A stretch of 48,197 nt of DNA, from NCBI RefSeq assembly GCF_030372765.1, contig NZ_JAUCMW010000028.1, positions 1-48,197 of the forward strand, in the 5' to 3' direction. The notes beneath the pieces are model-generated. The model saw only the letters and a list, made by a program, of their open reading frames with translations, was not told where the DNA came from and did no database searches. Positions 25,648 through 34,518 of the stretch are shown piece after piece; position 1 is the first letter of the stretch; each line of letters starts with the position of its first letter. Made by a program: the position numbers and the translations under genes. Origin of the DNA: Labilibaculum sp. K2S (GTDB lineage: Bacteria > Bacteroidota > Bacteroidia > Bacteroidales > Marinifilaceae).

Positions 25648-26679
25648 ATGAGAACAACATTACTAATCGTTTTGATGCTAACTGTTATTGCTTTGGGAAA
25701 GGCTCAGGATCAGGCAAGATCATATATGTGCTATAAAACTTCTAATCCAATAAATATAGATGGAGTCTTAAGTGATTCGGAGTGGGGAGATGTAAATTGG
25801 TCAGAATATTTTGTGGACATAGAAGGAGATAAAAAACCTTTGCCTGCCTATAAAACTCATGTTAAAATGGCGTGGGATGAGGATTATTTTTATGTGGCTG
25901 CAGAACTTGAAGAACCACATGTTTGGGGAAAGTTAAAACAACGCGATACAGTAATATTTTACGATAATGATTTCGAGGTATTTATTGACCCTCAGGGGGA
26001 TAATCACAGATATTATGAATTTGAAATGAATGCATTAAATACCATTTGGGATTTAATGCTGGCAAAACCATATCGTGATGGTGCTCCTGCAATTAATGCA
26101 TGGGATATAAAAGGATTAAAATCGGCAACAGCTATTTACGGAACAATAAATGATTCTTCGGACAAGGATGAGAAGTGGACATTGGAAATTGCTTTCCCTT
26201 GGGAAGTATTAAAAGAATGCGCTCCGGAACAGCGAAAGCCGAAAAACGGAGAACAATGGCGGGTCAATTTTTCTCGGGTAAATTGGGATGTAAAAGCGGA
26301 GAAGGGAACATACTCAAAATGTATTAATCCTAAAACAGGAAAAGCCTGTCCGGAGCACAACTGGGTGTGGTCTCCGCAAGGAGCGATTGCTATGCATCAG
26401 CCGGAAACGTGGGGCTATGTGCAGTTTTCAACAACAAAGGCAGGCAAGGGGAGTGATTTATTTATCACAGACGAAGATTATCCTTTAAAAAAAGAACTTA
26501 TTAAATTGTATAAGCAGCAGAAGCAGTATTATAGCGAGAAAGGATCTTATCAAAAAGAATTAAAATCAACTTTCCCAATTCAGGTGGAAGTAACGAAAAA
26601 GCAATTTCTAATTTATGCAAAAGGAAAATCCGGGAAAACTTGGTATATCGATCATGAAAGTAAGTTATGGAGTGAATAA
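25648..26679 (+). CDS. Secreted protein with CBM9-like carbohydrate-binding domain
   Basis: 343 residues. The signal peptide (1-19) ends in LGKAQ. Residues ~25-255 match the family 9 carbohydrate-binding / DOMON-like fold: INIDGVLSDSEWGDVNWSEY, VKMAWDEDYFYVAAELEEPH, FYDNDFEVFIDPQGDNHRYY, EFEMNALNTIWDLML, WTLEIAFPWEVL, WRVNFSRVNWD. The C-terminal ~70 residues form a small extra region. It probably binds sugars outside the inner membrane; there is no catalytic module. It has its own terminator. Confidence 0.85.
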   Translation: MRTTLLIVLMLTVIALGKAQDQARSYMCYKTSNPINIDGVLSDSEWGDVNWSEYFVDIEGDKKPLPAYKTHVKMAWDEDYFYVAAELEEPHVWGKLKQRDTVIFYDNDFEVFIDPQGDNHRYYEFEMNALNTIWDLMLAKPYRDGAPAINAWDIKGLKSATAIYGTINDSSDKDEKWTLEIAFPWEVLKECAPEQRKPKNGEQWRVNFSRVNWDVKAEKGTYSKCINPKTGKACPEHNWVWSPQGAIAMHQPETWGYVQFSTTKAGKGSDLFITDEDYPLKKELIKLYKQQKQYYSEKGSYQKELKSTFPIQVEVTKKQFLIYAKGKSGKTWYIDHESKLWSE

Positions 26680-26689
26680 GAAAATTTGA

Positions 26690-26718
26690 GGGTGTCCAAA
26701 AAGTGGCGCCCTTTTTTT
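26690..26718 (+). terminator. Terminator of the CBM9-like gene
   Basis: GGGTGTCC pairs with GGCGCCC (one bulge, one G-T pair) and is followed by seven T residues. The left arm repeats the terminus of the palindromic element at 24768, so the terminator seems to be made from a fragment of that element. Confidence 0.7.
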
Positions 26719-26770
26719 GTATTAAAATCCTATTTATCTTTAGAATTCTGAATCATTTAGCAAATTTAAC

Positions 26771-28468
26771 ATGTGCAGAACAAAATTAACCTCAAGGCTT
26801 TTAGCCTTTATTCTTCTGTTTTTTTCATGTAGTGTTCCTCTTGAATCAAAATCCTATAAAAACGGGCTTGTGGTAACGGCTCATTATTTGGCTTCCGAAG
26901 TTGGGAAGGAAATATTACAAAAAGGTGGAAATGCCTTCGATGCGGCTGTTGCCGTACAATTTGCATTGGCAGTTGTTTACCCAAGAGCTGGAAATATTGC
27001 CGGAGGAGGTTTTGCCGTTATCAGAACTTCCGGCGGAGATTATAATTCGCTGGATTTTAGAGAAACAGCACCAAAAGCTGCATATGAACAGATGTATTGC
27101 GATAAGGATGGAAATGTTAATTCTGATTTGAGTCAAAATGGGGATTTGGCTGTTGGAGTTCCCGGTACTGTAGATGGAATGATGAAACTTCATCAGAAAT
27201 ACGGTAGGTTGAGGTGGGGAGAATTGTTGGAACCGGCTATTAAACTCGCTGAAGAGGGCGTGGTTTTAAGTTTGTTGGAAGCAAATAAATTAAATGATTA
27301 TCACGATCAAATACAAAAGCAAAACAAAGGGAAGAGTTTAGTTCCTTATTTAAGGGAAGGTCTTTTTAGAGAGGGAGATACCTTGAGTAATATTGCATTG
27401 GCAAGAACATTATCACGAATAAAAGCAAGTGGACGCAATGGATTTTATGAAGGGGAAACTGCTGGATTGATTGTTGCGGAGATGGAAAAGCATGGCGGTA
27501 TTATTACTGCAGAAGATCTTCAAGGGTATCAATCGGTATGGAGAGTTCCTTTAATCGGAGATTATCGGGGACATAAGATCATTTCAATGCCTCCGCCATC
27601 AAGTGGAGGTGTGGCCTTAATTCAGTTGCTGAAAGGATGCGAGATGTACAACATGAATAAGTATAGTTTTGGATCATTTGAGCACATCCATTTAATGGTG
27701 GAATTAGAAAGACGGGTGTATGCCGATCGGGCTGCATGGCTTGGTGATCCCGATTATTATCAGGTTCCTGTTGATCGATTAATTAACGATGAGTATTTAG
27801 AGAATCGATTTGCAACTATTGAAATGGATAAGAAAACAAATTCGCAGGATATAAAAGCTGGAAGTGTTGAACTGATAGAGAGTTTTGAAACGACTCATTT
27901 TTCTATTGTTGATTCGGAAGGGAATGCTATTGCTGTAACTACAACATTAAATGGGAATTACGGAAGTAAAGTGATGGTTGAAGGAGGTGGTTTTTTTCTA
28001 AACAATGAAATGGATGATTTTAGCAGTAAACCTGGTTTCCCAAATCAGTTCGGATTGGTTGGTGGTGAGGCGAATGCCATTAAGCCCGGGAAGCGAATGC
28101 TGAGCAGTATGACACCTACAATTGTTGAGAAAAATGGAAAACTGTTTATGGTGTTGGGTTCTCCCGGAGGATCGACAATAATAACCTCAGTCTTTCAAAA
28201 TATTATTAATAAAATTGATTTTAAGATGGATTCGCAGCAAGTTGTTGACGCGCCACGCGTTCATTCACAATGGTTACCTGATGAGGTTTACGCAGAAGCC
28301 GAAGCTCTTTCTCCAAAAGTTAAAAGTAAACTGGAAGAATTAGGTCATATTATTAAAATTCAGAACAAAATTGGAGTGATGGCCGATATTTTTGTTTCGG
28401 ACTCGGGAGAATACATTGGTGTTGCAGATACTAAAAGGCATAAGGACAGCCGGGCGTCTGGCTATTAG
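26771..28468 (+). CDS. ggt: Gamma-glutamyltransferase (lipoprotein form)
   Basis: 565 residues. The N-terminal hydrophobic leader ends in LFFSC (Cys20), a lipobox, so the enzyme is probably membrane-anchored in the periplasm. It cleaves glutathione and other gamma-glutamyl compounds. Ntn-hydrolase self-cleavage site at Thr374 in SFETTHFSIVD; other signatures are KGGNAFDAAVAVQFALAVVY, GNIAGGGFAVI, NNEMDDFSSKPG, MLSSMTPTIV and GSPGGSTIITSVFQ. Monocistronic with a terminator 5 nt past the stop. Confidence 0.95.
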   Translation: MCRTKLTSRLLAFILLFFSCSVPLESKSYKNGLVVTAHYLASEVGKEILQKGGNAFDAAVAVQFALAVVYPRAGNIAGGGFAVIRTSGGDYNSLDFRETAPKAAYEQMYCDKDGNVNSDLSQNGDLAVGVPGTVDGMMKLHQKYGRLRWGELLEPAIKLAEEGVVLSLLEANKLNDYHDQIQKQNKGKSLVPYLREGLFREGDTLSNIALARTLSRIKASGRNGFYEGETAGLIVAEMEKHGGIITAEDLQGYQSVWRVPLIGDYRGHKIISMPPPSSGGVALIQLLKGCEMYNMNKYSFGSFEHIHLMVELERRVYADRAAWLGDPDYYQVPVDRLINDEYLENRFATIEMDKKTNSQDIKAGSVELIESFETTHFSIVDSEGNAIAVTTTLNGNYGSKVMVEGGGFFLNNEMDDFSSKPGFPNQFGLVGGEANAIKPGKRMLSSMTPTIVEKNGKLFMVLGSPGGSTIITSVFQNIINKIDFKMDSQQVVDAPRVHSQWLPDEVYAEAEALSPKVKSKLEELGHIIKIQNKIGVMADIFVSDSGEYIGVADTKRHKDSRASGY

Positions 28469-28473
28469 TAAAA

Positions 28474-28505
28474 AAGGCAAATCTCATTTGAAATTTGCCT
28501 TTTTT
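28474..28505 (+). terminator. Terminator of ggt
   Basis: AAGGCAAAT (28474-28482) pairs with ATTTGCCTT (28493-28501), followed by T residues to 28505. Confidence 0.85.
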
Positions 28506-28506
28506 G

Positions 28507-28800
28507 AACTTATGGTAATTGGGTTAGAAATTTATTCTTGTTTAAGCAGTAAAAAAATAATGGGAGGCCTGGATATCTTTTCTTAATCAGTAATAGCGAC
28601 TTAATGAAACATGAAAAAGATAAACCTCAAAAAAGTGTCAGGATAGAAACGAGGTTGGCTCGTCCCATTAGTAATTTGCTACGTTTTAAAAGTAATAACT
28701 TTTTCAAAATATCAAACAGCTAAATAGGAATCACAGGCTTATTTTTTGTCAATCCAAATAAATGTAATGCCAATATTCAGTTAAAAATGTCGTTTGATTA
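28507..28800. other. Gene-free stretch upstream of the surface-polysaccharide cluster
   Basis: About 300 bp without a convincing ORF or repeat. It separates the ggt terminator from the presumed cluster promoter. Confidence 0.4.
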
Positions 28801-28831
28801 TTGTGAAACAAATTTCATTCCAGTAGATTTG
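28801..28831 (+). promoter_or_regulatory. Predicted Bacteroidota promoter of the surface-polysaccharide cluster
   Basis: TTG (28801-28803), 20 nt spacer, then TAGATTTG (28824-28831), an exact TAnnTTTG -7 box, 22 nt before the Nudix start codon. Confidence 0.5.
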
Positions 28832-28853
28832 TTGCTCATAAAAAAAGTAGAAG

Positions 28854-29393
28854 ATGAGCCCAACATTCCCTCAAAAGGTAATAAAATATTGTCCCAAATG
28901 TGGTGGAGCGGAGTTTCTTTACAAAAGTGATAATTCATTTTTGTGTGAGAACTGTAATTTTCATTTGTATGTAAATTCCTCTGCTGCAGTCGCCGCGTTA
29001 ATAGTTAACGATAAAGGAGAGTTGTTACTTGCCAAACGAGCTGTTGAGCCGCAGAAAGGAATGCTCGATTTACCAGGAGGCTTTGTGGATGTAATGGAAA
29101 CTGCAGAACAGGCCCTTTGTCGTGAAATTAAAGAAGAGTTGAATTTAAAAGTTTCAGAATTGTCCTATTTTATGTCTTATCCAAACGAATATGTTTTTGG
29201 TGGATTATCTGTATTTACCTTAGATTTGGCCTATATTTGTAAAATTAATTCTTTTAACAAAATAAGTGCAAAAGATGACATATCTGGATTTAAGTTTTAT
29301 GAGACAGAATCTATTCCTTATCAGGAAATAGGATCTGTTTCAATGAAGGAAATTGTTAAATCTTTTGTAAAAAAATACAAGCATGATATTTAA
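28854..29393 (+). CDS. Nudix hydrolase with N-terminal zinc ribbon
   Basis: 179 residues. A zinc ribbon (Cys13, Cys16, Cys31, Cys34: CPKCGG...CENC) precedes a Nudix fold. The Nudix box (75-96) reads GGFVDVMETAEQALCREIKE plus EL, fitting GX5EX7REUXEE. This domain order recalls NudC-type NADH/NAD-cap pyrophosphatases, but the protein is shorter and lacks NudC's SQPWPFPxS signature, so the substrate is open. It overlaps the next gene by 11 nt, making it the first gene of the polysaccharide transcript. Confidence 0.9.
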   Translation: MSPTFPQKVIKYCPKCGGAEFLYKSDNSFLCENCNFHLYVNSSAAVAALIVNDKGELLLAKRAVEPQKGMLDLPGGFVDVMETAEQALCREIKEELNLKVSELSYFMSYPNEYVFGGLSVFTLDLAYICKINSFNKISAKDDISGFKFYETESIPYQEIGSVSMKEIVKSFVKKYKHDI

Positions 29394-30879
29394 ATATTTT
29401 AAAAACGTTTTTGTTCTTTCCATATTGTTACTTGGTGTTGTTTCCTCTTATAGTCAAAAAAGAGAGATAACCTATGAAGCTCAAGTGATGAGCCAGTTTT
29501 CCGATAAGGGCACCATGCCTTTTTGGTTGGTTAGTAATAAGTATGGTATTATACCAAATGAAAATAGTGGTGTTGTAAATTTGCGAATTTACAGTGATTC
29601 ACATGTAAATAAACAAGGACTGAAATTTAATTATGGGACATCAATTATAGGAAGTCAAGGTGGAGAATCGGAGGTTTTTATTGATGAACTGTACGCTTCA
29701 GCAATATGGAATGGAGTAAGTGTTGATTTAGGAATGCAACATCGGGATGTGAAATTTGATGGTTTGTCTGCAACTAATGGTGATTTGCTTTATTCAGGAA
29801 ATGCTAGAATGTATCCTGAATTAAAATTTCAGCTAAAGGAATTTCTTCCTGTAGCATTTACCAATAAATGGTTATGGGTTAAAGGTAGTTTTAGTAATGG
29901 AATTATGTATGATGACCGATATGTCAATCATACGAATGTACATCATAAAAATGCATTTTTAAGAATCGGAAAACAAGATGGTCTGTCTTTTACTATAGGA
30001 TTGGATCACTATGCACAATGGGGAGGAACATCCCCTGTTTGGGGCGACTTAGGTGGTTTTGATGCGTTTGTAGATGCTGTTTTTGTAAGAGGAGGTAAAG
30101 TGTTAGTTGACGAAAACGGTAATGAATCAATTACAGAGAGTTACAATAAATCAGGAAATCATATCGGACAAAATATGTTTGAGTTCTCATATTCAACTTC
30201 GAAAATAGAATCGGTGTTGAGTTTTAAAAATATGTATGAGGATAAGTCAGGTGATTTTAAGCATCTCAATAAGGTGAAGGATTGGAATATGAGTTTTTTT
30301 CTTAAATTCAAAGAATCAAAATTGATTTCATCCTTTATTTATGAGTATTATTATACCAAAGACCAAGGGGGCTACAGTATTCGCCCCAATCATCCAATTG
30401 AACCGGTAATTGGCTTTGATGGGTACTTCTCTAATGGTGTTTTTCGGTCAGGCTGGACAAATCATCAACGAATTATTGGTTTGCCATTGTTTACACCATC
30501 TCTAAATGATGGTATGGTGAGTGGAATTACAAATAATGCTATTGTGGCTCATCATTTTGGAATTACCGGTTTTATAGGGAAATTGAAGTACAAAACACTG
30601 CTCACTTTTTCAGAGAACTATGGACAGGCATTGCTTGTAAATGATGGGCAGGGGAATCAGGAAGAAAACTATTCAAAAAGTTATACTCATCCAGATGGAC
30701 TTTCTCAACAATCCTATCTCGTAGAACTGATTTTTCCAAAATGGAAAAAATTTCCTTTTGAAGTTTCAACAAGTATTGCATTGGATCAAGGGAAATACCT
30801 CGAGGAGAATGTGGGGTTTCAAATAAAGTTGTTGAAAAAAGGAATTATAACAGGAAAGAAAAGGTTAACTAGTAAATAA
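29383..30879 (+). CDS. Wzi-family capsule assembly outer-membrane protein
   Basis: 498 residues. The signal peptide (1-~24) ends in SSYSQ. The body is a long series of amphipathic strands with Wzi-family landmarks: MPFWLVSNKYGIIPNENSG near the N-terminus, VDLGMQHRDVKFDGLSATNG, and ITGFIGKLKYKTLLTFSENY. Wzi-type barrels hold capsular polysaccharide at the outer membrane. It is coupled to the Nudix gene (11-nt overlap) and followed after 9 nt by a transferase-kinase fusion. Confidence 0.88.
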   Translation: MIFKYFKNVFVLSILLLGVVSSYSQKREITYEAQVMSQFSDKGTMPFWLVSNKYGIIPNENSGVVNLRIYSDSHVNKQGLKFNYGTSIIGSQGGESEVFIDELYASAIWNGVSVDLGMQHRDVKFDGLSATNGDLLYSGNARMYPELKFQLKEFLPVAFTNKWLWVKGSFSNGIMYDDRYVNHTNVHHKNAFLRIGKQDGLSFTIGLDHYAQWGGTSPVWGDLGGFDAFVDAVFVRGGKVLVDENGNESITESYNKSGNHIGQNMFEFSYSTSKIESVLSFKNMYEDKSGDFKHLNKVKDWNMSFFLKFKESKLISSFIYEYYYTKDQGGYSIRPNHPIEPVIGFDGYFSNGVFRSGWTNHQRIIGLPLFTPSLNDGMVSGITNNAIVAHHFGITGFIGKLKYKTLLTFSENYGQALLVNDGQGNQEENYSKSYTHPDGLSQQSYLVELIFPKWKKFPFEVSTSIALDQGKYLEENVGFQIKLLKKGIITGKKRLTSK

Positions 30880-30888
30880 TTTGAGTGG

Positions 30889-32736
30889 ATGGTTTTAACA
30901 TACTATATTGTAAAATTTCCTTATAAAATGGTTTGGAATTTTCTTAATTTAATTAAGAAAAGAACTGATATTGTATTTTATTGTGCCAATGAATTGGATT
31001 TGGAAATCTTTAAAAATGTACAAAGACATTTAAATCCAATTCCAGTTGTTGCGAAGAATCGTAGTCTTCAAAAGAAATTATTAAAAAAAGGCATTAACGC
31101 AAAGCTTATGCCTGTATTTCCGAAGGGTGTAATCATGTGTCGACAAGCCTGTTACTTATTCCCAGAATCGAAAATTGTGAGAATAGGGATCAGTCATGGG
31201 GCATATCATTTTAAACCTTTTGCCAATGTGAAAGGACATAATATGTTTAACCAATTTCATTTTACAAGTTCGAAAGAAGTTGAGGAAGCCCGATTGATTG
31301 GAATTACATCTGGGGTTGGCTTAGGTTTCCCGAAAATGGATGATGCTTTTAATGGTACTTACTCTGAAGAGGTTCTTGGTAAGTTGAAGGAGGAATTAAA
31401 TATTGATCCTAATAAAAAGACTGTTTTGTTTTCAGCTACCTGGGATGGCTCGCAAATGTCAGCAGTTCACGAATGGTACAATAAATTATCTAATTTCACC
31501 AGTGAATACAATGTCTTGGTTACTCTTCATGTTTGGACTTCAAAAAAATACAAAAGTGTGATCAAGAATACTCCGGGAGTCAATTATATTGAGTCGCAAG
31601 ATATTACGCCGTATATCATGATTTCGGATATTTGTGTTGGAGATACAAGTTCAATATTATCAGAAATGAGTGCTTTATACAAACCAATAGTTTCTTTTAA
31701 AGTCCCGTTTGTAAAAAGAACTGTTCTGGAAGTCCGGGAAATTATTAAATCGATTAGTTTTCAGATTGAGAAAGTTAGCGAATTGGATGAAATGTTAGAA
31801 TATGCCTGCCAAAATATAAACCAAAAGGAAATTGGTCAAGAGGTAGCAAATAAACGAATGTTTGAAACATTAGATGGGCGGGCTGGAGAACGTGTGGCAA
31901 ATAAAATTATTGAATTATTACCTGAATTGCGCATAGAAGAAGAGAAAACGATATTAAAACGTAAAATGCGTTATAATGTAAATCCTAAATATAATTTTCT
32001 TACAGAATTAATTGAAAGACTTCCGGATATTTTTGAAAAAGGAGGAACTTGTATTTATGAGGGGCGAAATACAATTAAAACGTTTAACTATGATGGTTTA
32101 ATTGTGAATGTAAAATCCTTTAAAATTCCACATTTTATCAACAAAGTGGCCTATGCTTTTTTAAGAGGTTCGAAAGCCAAACACTCGTATGATTATGGAA
32201 CGGAAATTATTCGAAGAGGTGCATCCACTCCTGAACCAATAGCCTATTTGGAGTTGCTTAAAAATGGGTTGTTTAACAAGAGTTATTATGTTTCCATACA
32301 TTATCCGTATGATTTTATGATAAGAGACTTGATTGGATTTGAATTTCCAGATAAGGATAATATTTTGCGTCAATTTGTAACTTATACATATGAGAAACTT
32401 CACAAAAATGGTATTTTTCACTTAGATTACTCTCGAGGGAATATTTTAATTAGGAGGATACAGGATGGAAAATACGATTTTAGTATTGTAGATATTAATC
32501 GACTGAAATTTTTAAAACTAAACTATCTTAAAGGACTTAGTAATTTTTCTCAGATTTGGGCTGATGATGAGGAGTTAGAGATTATTGCGCGTGAGTATGC
32601 TCGAATAAATAATAGAAATGAAGATGAGGCTGTTCAATTGTTAATCAAATTTGATACTGCTCACAAAACTAAAATTAATCGAAAGAATGCATTGAAGACA
32701 GTATTTAAAAGAAGTGTAAAGGGTGATAAATGTTGA
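30889..32736 (+). CDS. CDP-glycerol-type phosphotransferase fused to an LPS-kinase-like domain
   Basis: 615 residues in two parts. Residues ~1-345 resemble CDP-glycerol:poly(glycerophosphate) glycerophosphotransferase / GT-B enzymes: IGISHGAYHF, TVLFSATWDGSQ, NVLVTLHVWTSKK, and PYIMISDICVGDTSSILSEM (the conserved D-x-SS nucleotide-site region). Residues ~380-600 resemble KdkA/InaA/WaaP-type kinases: catalytic loop HLDYSRGNILI (511-521), metal-site DINR (535-538), and a helical tail. It may add a phospho-group or glycerol-phosphate to a glycan and then phosphorylate it; that sequence of steps is inference. No signal peptide: cytoplasmic or membrane-associated. Confidence 0.8.
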   Translation: MVLTYYIVKFPYKMVWNFLNLIKKRTDIVFYCANELDLEIFKNVQRHLNPIPVVAKNRSLQKKLLKKGINAKLMPVFPKGVIMCRQACYLFPESKIVRIGISHGAYHFKPFANVKGHNMFNQFHFTSSKEVEEARLIGITSGVGLGFPKMDDAFNGTYSEEVLGKLKEELNIDPNKKTVLFSATWDGSQMSAVHEWYNKLSNFTSEYNVLVTLHVWTSKKYKSVIKNTPGVNYIESQDITPYIMISDICVGDTSSILSEMSALYKPIVSFKVPFVKRTVLEVREIIKSISFQIEKVSELDEMLEYACQNINQKEIGQEVANKRMFETLDGRAGERVANKIIELLPELRIEEEKTILKRKMRYNVNPKYNFLTELIERLPDIFEKGGTCIYEGRNTIKTFNYDGLIVNVKSFKIPHFINKVAYAFLRGSKAKHSYDYGTEIIRRGASTPEPIAYLELLKNGLFNKSYYVSIHYPYDFMIRDLIGFEFPDKDNILRQFVTYTYEKLHKNGIFHLDYSRGNILIRRIQDGKYDFSIVDINRLKFLKLNYLKGLSNFSQIWADDEELEIIAREYARINNRNEDEAVQLLIKFDTAHKTKINRKNALKTVFKRSVKGDKC

Positions 32737-32876
32737 ATTATTATGATGAAATATTTTTAAGAGAAAATAATTTACTTGATGATCGTTTGTTTATTTCACA
32801 AATAACACCACTTGAAATTATTGAGCAGATTGAATCTTTTTTTAGTAATAAATCCAAGTGCATGGCTAATGTTTAA
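32730..32876 (+). CDS. Short ORF coupled to the fusion gene, probably the start of a lost gene
   Basis: 48 codons, MLNYYDEIFLRENNLLDDRL and on to a TAA. Its ATG overlaps the stop of the preceding gene (ATGTTGA), the same tight coupling used in the cluster, which suggests a genuine start. The sequence is acidic, helical and too short for any glycan enzyme. The following 300 bp are non-coding, so this is most likely the surviving N-terminus of a decayed gene. It could also be a real small protein. Confidence 0.4.
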   Translation: MLNYYDEIFLRENNLLDDRLFISQITPLEIIEQIESFFSNKSKCMANV

Positions 32877-33170
32877 GTGAGCACATTTTTTTTGTAATAG
32901 CTTTTCATATACTGATAATATTTTGATACGGGTTTAACCTCTTAAGAAATCAAATAGAGATGGACTGCTAAAATTGATAACAATATAGACAGGAGTAAAT
33001 TCGGTTATTATAGTTAGACGCACAAGAAAACTACCAAATCAGTTGCATTCCAAACTATAATATCTAGTTTTGTCAGCATGTAAATTGCAGATAATCTTGT
33101 TGGCCAATTGTGGACTGGATAATAATCAATGGGAATTTAATAATAAGATTTTGCGCTTTTTTATTATGAA
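32877..33170. other. Decayed stretch inside the polysaccharide cluster
   Basis: No complete gene. A short open frame at about 32993-33058 reads VNSVIIVRRTRKLPNQLHSK before a stop and looks like a coding fragment. It interrupts an otherwise tightly packed operon. Confidence 0.4.
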
Positions 33171-34364
33171 TTGATTGGTCATTTAATAAAATATTTTGTA
33201 GCTGTGGTTAAAAATATATTCTTCATTCATCGTTTCCACTTTAATCGGTCTTATTATAAGAGTGATGATTTTAACAGCCTTAAAGAAAAGGGATATAATG
33301 TGAAATATTTAGATTTGGTTAGTTTGCTTAAATCCTCAAGTCTTGAAGATACTTGCCCTCCCGATTTAAAAAAGGATGTAATTTATATTAAGAGTAAGTC
33401 CGAATTCCGTAATTTCCTTATCGCGAATAAGCAAGATAGTATTTTGGCAACCTGTGTAGGCTTACAAGTTAATAGTGCTTGGTTTTATCGAATCATAAGT
33501 AAGGCTGAAATTCCTTATGTATTTCTTGATGTAAACTTTTTCCCAAAATTGAGTTCTAAAAACAAAATTAAGAGCATTTCAACTCGAATAAAAAGGTATT
33601 TTGAAAAGATATCTCCTATTTATTTACTGCATAAATTTATAAGAAGTATAGATTTTTATTATACGTTACTATTGCTTAAACCCACAGTGGCAGTATTACA
33701 TGTGAAATCGCCGATTCGAAGTCGAATTTTGAAGATTTGTAATGATCAAACTATATTTATAAGAACCACTTCTAGTGATTGGAACACAGCACATGATGCT
33801 TCAAATCAAATTATTGAAGATAAAAATTATTTGGTTTTTATAGATCAATATATTCCGTATCATCCCGATTTTGTCTCAAGAGGTATTGATTTAAAGTTTA
33901 CTCCTGAAGAGTATTACAATGAATTAAATATTGCTTTGCAAGAGATTTCAACAAAAACAGGATTAAAGGTTCTTATCGCAGCCCATCCGCGTAGAGTGGG
34001 GAAGAACGATTATAATTTCCCGGTGAGTTCTAATAATACAGCTAGTCTTGTAAAATATTCAAAACTAGTAATTGCACATTACTCAACGGCAGTTAATTTT
34101 GCGGCAGTCTACAATAAGCCTTTGGTTTTTTTCACATCAGAACTTCTTAATAGAAGCTATATTGGGACAAGTATCAGCGATATGGCACATACATTTAATA
34201 AAGAACCTTTAACTATTTCTAATGAAATTTTGGGGAAAATTAATTTGGATGAGTTGATGAGAGTTGAGAAGGAGGTTTATACGAAATTTATTCAAGAAAA
34301 TCTTTCGCCTCCAGAGTCAAATTCCTCTAGTATTGGAATACTGATACACGATTTAATTAAATAG
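33171..34364 (+). CDS. Glycosyltransferase-like surface polysaccharide protein
   Basis: 397 residues counted from a TTG codon; the frame opens at 33147 and holds no ATG near its start, so the N-terminus may be damaged. Two-domain GT-B-like pattern: the N-terminal half is helix/strand-rich, and the C-terminal half has YLVFIDQYIPYHPDF, GLKVLIAAHPRR, KLVIAHYSTAVNFAAVYNKP and LVFFTSELLN. The HP...HYSTA arrangement resembles glycan transferases that use CMP-sugars (polysialyl- or GT52-like), which would fit the CMP-nonulosonate genes directly downstream. That assignment is inference; no signature proves the donor. Confidence 0.65.
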   Translation: MIGHLIKYFVAVVKNIFFIHRFHFNRSYYKSDDFNSLKEKGYNVKYLDLVSLLKSSSLEDTCPPDLKKDVIYIKSKSEFRNFLIANKQDSILATCVGLQVNSAWFYRIISKAEIPYVFLDVNFFPKLSSKNKIKSISTRIKRYFEKISPIYLLHKFIRSIDFYYTLLLLKPTVAVLHVKSPIRSRILKICNDQTIFIRTTSSDWNTAHDASNQIIEDKNYLVFIDQYIPYHPDFVSRGIDLKFTPEEYYNELNIALQEISTKTGLKVLIAAHPRRVGKNDYNFPVSSNNTASLVKYSKLVIAHYSTAVNFAAVYNKPLVFFTSELLNRSYIGTSISDMAHTFNKEPLTISNEILGKINLDELMRVEKEVYTKFIQENLSPPESNSSSIGILIHDLIK

Positions 34365-34518
34365 AGGGAGTACAAAATAAATTTAATAAACGGTTTAAAT
34401 ATTATCTCTGTTCAATATTTTATATTTTAGCAAAAAGATAAATGGACAAAGTTAACTTGTAATATGTGATGGTTATAAATTGTATTACATGTGCCAATAT
34501 ATTCAAAGAAAATAATAG

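Noticed and set aside
30889..32736. Two separate genes instead of a fusion
   Set aside because: The frame is continuous with no internal stop or RBS-like start near the domain boundary (~residues 345-380).
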